From NCBI RefSeq assembly GCF_024139115.2, contig NC_085140.1, forward strand, positions 436,131,260-436,195,259: a stretch of 64,000 nt of DNA, in the 5' to 3' direction. Position 1 is the stretch's first letter. Every line of letters starts with the position of its first letter. This DNA comes from Armigeres subalbatus. Taxonomy: Eukaryota > Arthropoda > Insecta > Diptera > Culicidae. Position numbers and translations under genes: made by a program. Positions 52,985 to 62,310 of this stretch are shown here, piece after piece. The notes under the pieces were generated by a model, which saw only the letters and a program-made list of their open reading frames with translations, did no database searches and had not been told where the DNA came from.

Positions 52985-54600
52985 CATGCCGTAATCGTAG
53001 GTCATCAATTCTAAAAACTCGGCAATTAACTTCAACTGTCTTTCGTGACTTCTTTTGTGCCCAGATCGGGGCGGTCGTCACATTTCTGCCTCATTTTCAC
53101 AGTTCCATACAGACGAGAAGCGCATCACCGTCGCAGCATACAGCCATATGCACCCCCCACGGGCCCCAGCAGAGTTGTCACTTCATTTAAACTGCCAAAC
53201 CTTTGAACCTCATTGAAATCATTTGCGACATCTTCTCGCTCGTCGTCGCATTTTATAGCTGAGTCCTATGTCTTATGCATCGCGTCGTGCACAGAGATCT
53301 TTCACTTTCAATTGGCGACGACGATGACGAAGACGACGAAGGGATAGGTGGCGGTGACGACACGAGGGATCAACTGAAACGAAATCTCTTATAAACTGCA
53401 TCAAGGAAGACGGTCGAGTGACTTGTTTGCAATAAATAAGCAATTAAGCCGTGCACCCCTTCGCACAAGTTCTATTAGTACACCTACGACCCACCACCGC
53501 AACCAAATCCGTCTGCCTTTGTAATGCTGGCGAGGCAGAAATCGAGAGTAAGTACAACGAACGATACACGAAGATGACACTAACCCCTCGCTCGCCGTGG
53601 CACTAAAGTCTAGTCGGATTAGCTTTCGTGTCAAAAGGATTACGATCACTCGATTACTCACTCGCTCGCAGACTCGTCACCTTCGCAGCGCAGCGCGGAA
53701 TCGTGAGCGCGTTGAAAGTGAATTTCTTTCGATCCAGCCAGCAGCAGCAGCAGTGCAGTGCTCTTCGGATTGATGTTGGTCGGTTTGGGGATGGATGAAT
53801 GCATCTCCATCCCATCACATCGCATCGCGTCATTACTCGCTTTCGCCCTTTTTCTGCGCTGCTATCCCGATAATGATCTCATTTCGGAACCGTGAGGACG
53901 AGCCCGTGATAGTTGATGACTCGACGGCGAACGGAGGCGTGCTTGGTTGGGGGCTTTGCACTTTTGGTGAAGTTGGTGGCTATGCGGTATGTAGCATGGT
54001 ATGAAGAGTATTTATTGGCAGATGTATGAAACAAAGTTTTAAATGTGATTATATTTTCGATACTCAATTCAAATGTTTGTCTGTCAAAAATAATACTTTA
54101 AAAAAGCCAACATTTTACACACTTTTCAATAGATTATTTCACCACAAGTTTCGTTCGATAGTGGACATTGCACAGTGTAACCCAATAAGGAAATAAATCC
54201 CCCTTTTCCGTTTGATCCGCATCTGCCGATGGTCGTTGCAAAAATCGGTATACAGTGGATGACAACATCTCCGTAATATACCTTTATCGCCACCAAAACA
54301 ATTGCTGCTCGTGACATACCACCGCGTTCACTGCAAAGTTCTTTCACTTTTGTCAATTGTGCTCTTATAAGTGTTGTTTTCTTTGCAGATTGTATTTTCC
54401 TTGTAGTTATCTATTTATTCCGAGATTTACCTACTCAAAGCTATTTGATGGACCCCAATAAAGTAACCCATTATGTTTACTTGTCTTCTACTGCTTCATC
54501 ATTATGGTTTAATTGAAATCAACTGAAAATTTGGTTTTGGCTTTTGCTTACACATAAAAGTCCACTACTTTGTTCCCAAGCCAGTTTTTTGTGGAATAAA
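52985..54600. other. Mostly unique DNA, no firm gene
   Basis: 53030-53960 is GC-richer, with triplet runs (GACGACGATGACGAAGACGA at about 53318, GCAGCAGCAGCAGCAG at about 53742). No frame is convincing and no domain is recognised. It resembles the block at 36615-39560 and could be regulatory or hold untranslated exons. 54040-54360 has a minus frame with a faint Tc1-like start, not accepted. Confidence 0.35.
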
Positions 54601-54610
54601 TGTTTTACTT

Positions 54611-54800
54611 TTAAGGCCGATACAAATATTTAAAAACTATTTTCTCTCCCCGCACCCTCGGATTCTTTTGCCAAAAAATAATATTTTGGGGGGGCAACAA
54701 AACAAAATTCGGATAATTTTGAGGCTTTTCAAAACATTCTTTAACAAATCCGAGGAGTTTTTTATATTTTTTATTATCCCCCCTATTGAATTCGGCCACC
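54611..54800 (-). repeat. Dispersed repeat fragment with GGCCGATACAAATATTT end
   Basis: It begins (plus strand) GGCCGATACAAATATTTAAA, shared with about 40900, and runs to a C-run ATCCCCCCTATTGAATTCGG, with GGGGGGG at about 54690. Its minus frame (62 codons) is not recognised. Confidence 0.45.
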
Positions 54801-55936
54801 TTGCGATTGAATGCTAAACTTAACAGTTTGAAATATTGGTTTCCATTCCTGGAACAACTTTATAGAAGACGGTAACTTTCTAAATCCTACACTGCCCATG
54901 ATTTCATAGTTGACGTATCAACAATTGCACCGATGTAATTGTAATGATTTACGGACAAACATCACAAATTTAACACATTTCAACTTGTAGACACTTAAAT
55001 GAGATTTGAATCATGCAACGTATCGATGTTACAGTGGTTGAATTACCCTAGTAAACGCGTAGTAAGTCATATTCGCAGAAATCCTAAATGGTTGGTACGC
55101 CAACTATGACATCATGGGCAGATATCGAAGAACTGATCCCTCATGAACAGTACCGCCTCCTTGTGGATGAATTCTAAACAAATCAGTTTCTCGACATATT
55201 GGTTTACAATCCTCGAACAACTTTCTAAATCCCACAGAATGATATTATTTCCGTTTTTCACGAGAAATGTACATGCTGGATAAAATCCAACAATTTAAAG
55301 GCCCCTTGCCTGCAAGATTATTTCTATGAAATTAAAACTTTATTGTATTCTCGAAGTGAAAATTCTTCCATTCCAAAACTTGTTCAAGTTGGAAAATCTG
55401 AGTATTTTGAAGGAATAATATTCAAGAAATAAGAAGCACCTTTCAAACCTAGTTCTTGGAGAGGGATCAATTCCTCCCGAATATTTCATATTCCAGCACT
55501 CAATAAAATTCTATTGTGTATGAATATTAAAAAAATTACAGACTATCGCACATCAGTAAAGTGGAATTATATATTTCTCAGAGAGTTTGAGCGAAAACTG
55601 CGTAAATTTATTTATTTCTGACTGTGATAATAGAAAATGGAAAAAGGGAAACAAGTCTATCCATACTCATCTATTATTGAATTATTTTTTCCTGCTCGAG
55701 ATCTGAAACAATCTTAAAAAATGACTTCGTCTTTCAAAACTAGTTTTTATTCATCAAGTTACAAGCATTTTTAGTTTCATTTACCAATGCAATGTTAGCA
55801 AAACCGAGACGCAGTAAACACATTTTAGCTGAAAATATGACAAATATTTCGCTGAAAATCAGATCACTTGTCGATGTCCAGTTGCGTCGATTGCAGATTT
55901 AAACAAGCTTGTTAAAACAAAACTTAGTATGTTTAG
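54801..55936. other. 1.1 kb without recognised features
   Basis: AT-rich. Short frames only. No repeat ends identified. Confidence 0.5.
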
Positions 55937-56166
55937 TACCGTCGTGCGGGGCTTCTTTTGACAAATCAGGGGCTACTTTGAACAATTTAAAACAAGAATT
56001 ATAACGAAAATTACTATAAAATTGTCATTATCACCAATCGGGTGTCTTATTGATAGTTGGATGGCAACTTTCTGTTTCAAATTTGGTATTTTTTCCGTTT
56101 ATTTTTTTCAAAAAATCAAAAATCCAAAGTAGCCCCCGGAATCAAAAGAAGCCCCGCACGACGGTA
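55937..56166. mobile_element. TA-flanked MITE with perfect CCGTCGTGCGGGGCTTC ends
   Basis: TA (55937-55938), CCGTCGTGCGGGGCTTCTTT; its exact inverse ends at 56164, then TA (56165-56166). The perfect inverted repeat is 23 bp, and GGGGCTACTTTG/CAAAGTAGCCCCC extends the symmetry inward. It is 226 bp and non-coding. Its perfect ends suggest a comparatively recent insertion. Confidence 0.9.
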
Positions 56167-56237
56167 TATGTTTTGTTCATAAATTTTCGGAATGGCTTGT
56201 AGCATAACAATATGTTGTTTGTACAAAGTAGTTTGTA

Positions 56238-57400
56238 AATAAACCGAATTTTTGTTCACTTTGTTTATTTATTAGGCTCAGTTGTTTATAAAAACTCGAC
56301 GGAGCCAAGAGCAAATTGTTGTAATGTTATAAAAATATAAAATACATACAATTAAGAATACGATCTCCGCACGCACTTCTTCTTCGGGTGTGCTACAGAA
56401 GCGAAACTTGATCCGGAGCTTGAACCGGATAGTTGAGCCCGTCGCTGACTTGCCCCACCGGCATCGCTTGCTGGGAAATTGCTTCCCTTATAGCTATAAC
56501 CACCTCTTCCAATGTTACATCATCCTTTTTCCGACGAACCTTTTTCTCCGGAGCTATCGACTGCTTCTCTTTTCCAGTTTTCGGATTTTCTTCTGGAACT
56601 TCGATGAAGTCCTCATCCGACGTTTCCGAGGATATGCGCTCTCCTTCTTTCTCAGATACAACGCCAGCATATGTAGAACACTCCATTTGCTTTCCGGACT
56701 GCTTCCGCGCTTGAGGACACGAGTCTCTCCGATGACCAACTGCTTGACACAGGAAGCAGGTATCCCTAAGTCCGTCGTAGAATATTCTTCCCTTGATGCC
56801 GGCTACATCTATCGATGGAGGTATACTCTTTCCTACCTCCATATGTACACCTCTAACTCCAGTGTACAGATGTCCTAATCCCAATTCCGAGGGAAATCAA
56901 TTTTTCCAAACGAACGTAACGCACATTCGACACTGCGATTTCCATTCGCACCTCTACCGACGTTCCACTTGTATAAACAAACTTCCTCGGCACTGTGTTC
57001 TTCTTCATCGATTCTTTCATTGCATCGCGGGAGACGAATTTTATATACAGTGAACGATCATGTGCCGTTTTGTACGCTGTATCCATCAGCAAAAGATCAG
57101 TATCTATCAGCTTCAAAAACCTTGCAATTTCAGCCCAAGATGGCCGAGGACTGCCTACTGGGAAACGGAACTGAACTGTATTGATGAAAACTTTATCACC
57201 CATTTCGTTTATTTACTGCTTTCTTCACGACAGAAAAGCAGCACCGGCGAGATAATATAATCGGAACGAGCGATAAACAACCAGAAACAAAAACGCACGA
57301 CTGCTTACTATTGATGGCAACAAAATAACAAAAGCTGCACAGAGCACGACTATTCTGTCTGTACCTGACGACGACTGCGACTGGACTGAATAAACCAAAT
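56238..57400 (-). mobile_element. Gag-only LINE copy with flanking TSD
   Basis: AATAAACC is repeated at 56238-56245 and 57389-57396, extending to 12 bp with one mismatch. The insert, minus strand, starts CAGTCCAGTCGCAGTCGTCG (5' UTR of about 180 bp), carries a gag frame, and about 150 bp after its stop ends in AATAAATAAACAAAG. No endonuclease or RT sequence lies between gag and the 3' end. So it is either an ORF1-only non-autonomous LINE (comparable to HAL1 elements of mammals) or an internally deleted copy. The gag resembles that of the scrambled LINE at 6749-7220. Confidence 0.75.
56393..57203 (-). pseudogene. LINE gag (ORF1) with one frame break
   Basis: On the minus strand, from the start codon at 57203, the frame reads TVQFRFPVGSPRPSWAEIAR, LLMDTAYKTAHDRSLYIKFV and VYTSGTSVEVRMEIA up to about 56880. 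There it shifts, with apparent loss of a short segment, into VRGVHMEVGKSIPPSIDVAG, RDTCFLCQAVGHRRDSCPQ (an intact C-x2-C-x4-H-x4-C zinc knuckle) and an acidic/basic tail to the stop at 56393. Gag proteins of this type bind LINE RNA. The start fits a 5' UTR of about 185 bp. Only one visible lesion makes this the best-preserved gene in the window. The clade (LOA-like) is an inference. Confidence 0.75.
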
Positions 57401-57439
57401 TATAAATAAACTTAATAATAATATAAAATATAAACTTAA

Positions 57440-59682
57440 AAGACCTTGCATTTAAGCGAAGTGGAGCTCAATTTTGAGTTGGCATTGAGACACATTACTG
57501 GTCTTGACCTAACAACTCGTAGAAATAAATGTTTGAAGCTTAGAGACGCTATGGCTGAAGAAATCACGTTAGGTCGTGAGTACTCGACGTCCAGTCATGT
57601 TATAGATGACGAGGCAAACTTTGAAAATTGTGAAGCTCGGATAAGAGTCCTTCTTCCCACTTTAGAAACAGCGATGGAGAAGAAAGACGTGGAATTCCTT
57701 ACACATGCAGTGTCACGTCTACAACACTATTTAAATCGACTGTCACGAATTCAAGCACTTCCTATCCATCTTCAAGAGGCATGGTCAAAGTCAAACGCGT
57801 TGGCATCTTCTACTTTGGAGAATATTCTCAACGTATTAGATCCGACACGCGTCTCCGCGAGTGAAGTGAACGCTAGTAAAGCACAGTCTCTGACAAGCAG
57901 GAACAAGAGAGATGGGGAGGTATTACCGGAAATTGTTGGACTACCGATTGCATCCCCCTCGACATCGAAACCAAGGGGTAGAGGCAGAGGAACTACAATC
58001 AACCATGGAATTAGACCGGTACAAGTTATCTCGGCTTCGCAAGGACCGCAATTACGACGAAATGAATATGACTACCGAGGTATTCCCCCACCACCATATC
58101 GTAGCAACAACACGGAACACAACCAGGATCAATCTGCAGAATACAACCGTTTGAGAGACGAACTCCTGAATCTGCTGTTACGACAAGAACAAACACGAGC
58201 AGAAGGTACGAGGCACCCGAAAGCCATACACAACTGGCCTTTCAAGCTCAGGGGAGAGAAAGATACAACATCGCTCAACACGTTCTTAGATCGGGTGGAG
58301 TGCTTCGCCCAATCAGAAAACGTGTCGGAGAATGCCCTACTGCGGTCAATAAAACACTTACTGCATGGCGATGCTTGAGATTGGTATGAAAGAGCGTTCT
58401 GCGAAGGCTCATTGCTAACCCAGAATGACTTCAAAAACAAAATCCGGCAAGAATTCTTACCGGGTAGCTACGCACAAATGTTACATGTGGAGGCATGCTT
58501 TCGATTCCAGGGAGCGGTGGAGTCATTTGCTAAACTCTACCGAGACATATCCGCTCTGTTCCGGTTTGTGACTCCACCAATGTCCCAAGAAGAGCGTTTT
58601 TTATAGTGAAGAAAACATGAACACGGAGTATGCATCAATTGTTGCGGCGGCGCGCCCGCGGTCTTTGCAGGAGATGGTCGAGGCTTGCAATGGATTCGAC
58701 GAGACGAGGATGCTACTAAGCCGTCAACGGAGACTTCCTATGCCACAGAGCTTACTGCTGGAACCGAGCTACGCAACACCCAATACGGCTCAAAAACACA
58801 TTCAGCAATCCATTTCTGCCCCACCGAGAGCGTACAGAAGACGAACAACGGTAGGAAAACAATTGCAGCAAGCAGTTGGAAAACCTAATTCAACAAGTCC
58901 ACGCTCTGAAAGTTCGGTTCGACCGCAAGGAACAATTCCGTCGTCCGACCTTACATCCATCCCGCTTCGAATCAGGGACATCCGGAGTCCCAACAAACCA
59001 GCCAAACCTACAGAAATACCAACAACAGCGAGACCAGATGCAAGCAACCGAACGCTTGATCGAGGAAGAACAACGTCGTTCATTGCTATGCTGGAACTGT
59101 GACGAGGAGCAAATGCGCTGTTCCAATTTTGACACTTCATCTCTTTGTTATGAGTGCAGCCTCTTTATGCCCGACTTGTACTCCAAATCAGAAAAACGGC
59201 AAGGCGGGGACTCAGCAATAATAGAGGAACTACATTCTCCGCTCGCTTTTTACGACTCCTCGGACTTTCCAGAGCTAAGTCAAATACACTCTATAATTAT
59301 CAACTATCCGCACGCAGTGATATCAATCCTTGGCAAACAGCTGACAGGACTACTATACAGTGGCGCTAACTGTTCGTTACTAGGGGGCAGCACTTGAAAA
59401 TAGTTGAGGAATTACACCTGCACAAGTATGCTGTTCAATAAGGAGTACAAACTGACGATGGAACGAAACACAACATAACAGAATTTGTCGGCCGGAATGG
59501 AACTTTACCAGTGCTGTTAGTACCAACGATGCCGAGTTGTGTAACCCTTGGCATGAATTTCTGGTCTCGGCTATTGATCGGTGGCTTGCTTCTCGATGCC
59601 GAACCCGCGAAGGTAGACGTGCTGATCTCTCGAGCGTTGATGTTTAGCTGTAACGACAAAGTCCTGAGGCGAGTCATAAGTT
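57440..59682 (+). pseudogene. Ty3/gypsy-type gag-pro relic
   Basis: Long plus-strand gag: an N-terminal helical domain (57446-57900), an RG-rich linker (KPRGRGRG), a capsid-like region HNWPFKLRGEKDTTSLNTFL up to a stop at about 58376, continuing in a second frame (WYERAFCEGSLL, IRQEFLPGSYAQML, FRFQGAVESFAKLYRDISAL) and a third (VAAARPRSLQEMVEACNGFD). Then comes a zinc knuckle LLCWNCDEE-MRC in which the histidine is methionine, and a protease in which the catalytic Asp of DSGA is tyrosine (LYSGANCSLLG). It stops before reverse transcriptase. No LTR was recognised. Three or more frame breaks and two catalytic losses show a dead, truncated copy. Confidence 0.8.
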
Positions 59683-60385
59683 AATTAGCGCTCGACATTC
59701 TCGACAGGCCAAATCCTACTTCTTGTGAAGGCTTTGTTCCGTTTTCCTGAATGCGGGTGAGAGAATTTGAAGGCCTTTCCTTTGCCAGCGCATAACAAGC
59801 TTTCCCGGTGTCTTGACTCCGGTTGCCAATTTGCCTAGGGACTACAGGGTTTCTACTACCTGGAAAACCAGGAATTATCAGAAAATTTCTCCCCACCTGG
59901 AAAATACCTGGAATTATCAGGGGATTTTTGACAGAATCAGAGAAATTTCGATAACCGGGTATCCAGAGTGAAATTCTTTCAAAAGATGAAAAATCCTCAA
60001 AAATGTTTGAATAAATATACCAATCAAATCTATTGAAAATGTAGTGAACGTTAATGGATCGTTGCTCCGCAAAAAACGTTTTTATCTTCAAAAGAATTCC
60101 TGGAGAATTTCTGAAGCTATTCTTGGTGAAATTTAGGAATGTATTCGGGAAATCAATTAGGGATTGCTTTGTAAATCCTTTGGAGTATTCTTTCGGAAAT
60201 TCTTTAGGAATATATTTAAAAATACTAAATTAGTTAGGATTTTTCAAAAAAATTCCTGGAGGAACTTCCGAAGGAATTTCGGGATCAGTTTTCCAAGGAA
60301 TTTTTCAAAGAAATCACTAAAAGAGTGTCCATAAGAAAGTTTAGCAATTTTGTGAATTATTGCTGAAGGATTTTTCAAGATAAAA
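59683..60385. other. Truncation boundary and low-complexity DNA
   Basis: 59840-59950 has ACCTGGAAAACCAGGAATTATC-type short repeats. 60090-60350 is GGAATT-rich like 17405. No gene. Confidence 0.5.
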
Positions 60386-61202
60386 ACAGATTAATCCACC
60401 TAGCGGTGATGATCCCTTTCACGTGCGGTAAAAAAAATGGTATTTTGGGCATTACTTCTGAGCCCATAGTCTGATCCGGCCAAGCCTGTTGCGAGGAAAT
60501 CGGTTGAGGGTTAGTGCATTAAAAGTGAGCTAGACTTTTTTACGCGCTTTTTATGATGTATGATGTATGACCATAACTACCAAGCCCATTGTCCGATCTG
60601 TCCAATTTTTAATAGGAAACAATGGGGCAGGATACTGCGTCGAGTGCAACCTGTTGCGAAGAAATCGATCAAGGGTAAGTACAAAAAAAGTCAGCAAGAC
60701 TTTTTTACGCCTTTATTTATGAGAAAAAGTATTTTGGCCATAACTTCCAAGACCATTGTCCGATCCGGCCAATTTTCTATAGGAAACAATGGGGCAGAAT
60801 TGCGTTGAATGCAACCTGTTGCGAAGAAATCGGTCAAGGGTAAGTACAAAAAAAAGTGAGCGAGACTTTTTTACGCCCTTTTTTATGAGAAAAAGTATTT
60901 TGGTCATAACTTCCAAGCCCATTGTCCGATCCGGCCAATTTTCAATTGGAAACAATGGGGCAGAATACTGCGTCGAATGCAACCTGTTCGAAGAAATCGA
61001 TCAAGGATAAGTACAAAAAGTGAGCTAGACTTTTTGCTCTTTTGGTGCGTACACACACACATACACACACACCAGACATCACCTTAATTCGTCAAGCTGA
61101 GTTAATTGGTATATAACACTATTGGTCTTTGAGCCTTCTATAAAAAGTTTGTTTTTGGAGCGAACATATAGCCTTTACGTATACTTTGTATACGAGAAAG
61201 GC
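60386..61202 (+). mobile_element. TGCCTTTCTC-ended element with 168-bp monomers (copy 2)
   Basis: Opposite orientation to copy 1 at 45187-45902. The left edge shares CAGATTAATCCACCTAGCGG with the flank of copy 1. The right end is ATACTTTGTATACGAGAAAGGCA. Inside, GTCCGATCCGGCCAATTTTC recurs at about 60591, 60759 and 60925, giving a monomer of about 167 bp. Each monomer includes GAAACAATGGGGCAG, GTTGCGAAGAAATCG and AGTGAGC-AGACTTTTTTACG. An AC-rich microsatellite (61045-61072) sits near the right end, mirroring the GT tract of copy 1. Confidence 0.75.
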
Positions 61203-61306
61203 AAACCCGAATAGAATTCCCGGGGGAATTTCAAAATCATTTCCGGACGATTTTTCGTATGGTTTCTTTAAGAAATTTCCGATTTGTAAAGTGACTTGTG
61301 AAGGAT
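61203..61306. repeat. GGAATT-rich patch, first part
   Basis: GAATTCCCGGGGGAATTTC and related phrases; the patch resumes at 61480-61690 after the MITE. Confidence 0.5.
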
Positions 61307-61465
61307 ATCTCGCTTAACTTTTCAAAAGGACCTAAGCAACATTTTTTACATGAATTAATTTGAGTACTGCAATCAAAAGCTTTCATGTTTTTCTGTTGAT
61401 TGCGCTATTCAAATTAATTCATGAAAAAAATGTTACTTAGGTCCTTTTGAAAAGTTAAGCGAGAT
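61307..61465. mobile_element. Palindromic MITE with ATCTCGCTTAACTTTTC ends
   Basis: ATCTCGCTTAACTTTTCAAA and its exact inverse at 61446-61465. The arms extend to about 55 bp through AGGACCTAAG and AATTAATTTGA with few differences. The loop is about 45 bp. It is inserted in GGAATT-rich DNA. No clear TSD. Confidence 0.8.
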
Positions 61466-61756
61466 TTTTGCTAAAGGAGTTCTTGAAAGAATAGCCCCGA
61501 ATGGAATCCCTAATGGATTTTTCAAAGGAGTTCCTAAAGGTATTCTCGAAGAATTTTCAAATAATTCTTAAAAGCAAAATATTCGGAAAAACTCCTTCAG
61601 GTGTTTTCTAAAGTTTTTCTCAAGGTACTTCTGAATGAAGAGTTTCTAAAAAATCCCAAGGTATTTCAAAAGAATTTCCAAAGCATAAATAGAACGCTTG
61701 TGACGCTGTAATCATTGGAATTATTCTGCCAAAAAATGCTTCAATAAGCTTAATAT

Positions 61757-61895
61757 CCTATTCAGATTACGAATAGATTATTTATCGTTATAAATATCGT
61801 GTTAAAGCTGAGAAAGAAAGATGAATGTATGGGGATGGCATCAGGTTGTTGTTTATCATGATATTTATGATCATAAATGGCGTAATCTGAATAGG
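61757..61895. mobile_element. MITE with CCTATTCAGATTACG ends
   Basis: CCTATTCAGATTACG (61757-61771) and its exact inverse (61881-61895). Inside, GTTATAAATATCG and CATGATATTTATGATC give partial symmetry. About 139 bp, AT-rich, non-coding. Confidence 0.7.
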
Positions 61896-61989
61896 CTATA
61901 ACTTGGCCGTTTGACACCTATAGTACCGGTACCTTGGCTGCTTGGTCCAAGCAAACTAGATGTTGGTCACAAACTAGAACAAACTAGAT

Positions 61990-62075
61990 GTTGATCACGC
62001 GATCAGGTATAAGGACGTTAAGCATGAGTACGTTAGGCATAAAGGATGTTGATGATGATGATGATGATGATACTA
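61990..62075. repeat. GTTAGGCATA-word scrap and (GAT)n
   Basis: GTATAAGGACGTTAAGCATG and AGTACGTTAGGCATAAAG are two words of the element C type. GATGTTGAT flanks them at 61990-61998 and 62045-62053, a 9-bp direct repeat, but the second copy runs into (GAT)n, so chance is possible. Confidence 0.45.
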
Positions 62076-62159
62076 CCATCTATTGTAGCAAGGCACCTGC
62101 CGATAGCACTGGCCATATCTGACGAACGATTTGATCATGATTGTACTATTGTATGTATT

Positions 62160-62310
62160 TCATCAAACTCCTGTATGAAGGGCCAAAAATGGGTGGGGTG
62201 GTTCCATAAGCAAAGACGCTTATGCGAATCCACGGGATGAATAGAGAATCTCCTTCCAGAAGAAAGTTCGTACATACAATAATATAATCTAGCCTTCGTT
62301 TCCCAGATTG
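62160..62310. repeat. Second copy of the repeat at 17930-18236
   Basis: TGTATGAAGGGCCAAAAATG, CATAAGCAAAGACGCTTATG and GATGAATAGAGAATCTCCTT match 18010-18110 with about 80% identity by eye. Family unknown. Confidence 0.55.

Noticed and set aside
54126..54356. Possible Tc1-type transposase N-terminus on the minus strand
   Set aside because: Only a few residues (KVKEL-SE) resemble a helix-turn-helix start; no DDE motif and no inverted ends nearby.
40900..54640. GGCCGATACAAATATTTAAA at about 40900 and 54615 as ends of one 13.7-kb element
   Set aside because: Both are in the same orientation, with no matching opposite ends, and the region between holds independent insertions. More likely two copies of a dispersed repeat.
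57340..57446. LTR upstream of the gypsy gag
   Set aside because: The upstream DNA is the 5' end of the gag-only LINE and an AT-rich stretch; no TG...CA pair or repeated LTR was found.
61990..62053. Full element C copy with 9-bp TSD GATGTTGAT
   Set aside because: No inverted arm, and the second flank merges into (GAT)n, so the match may be chance.
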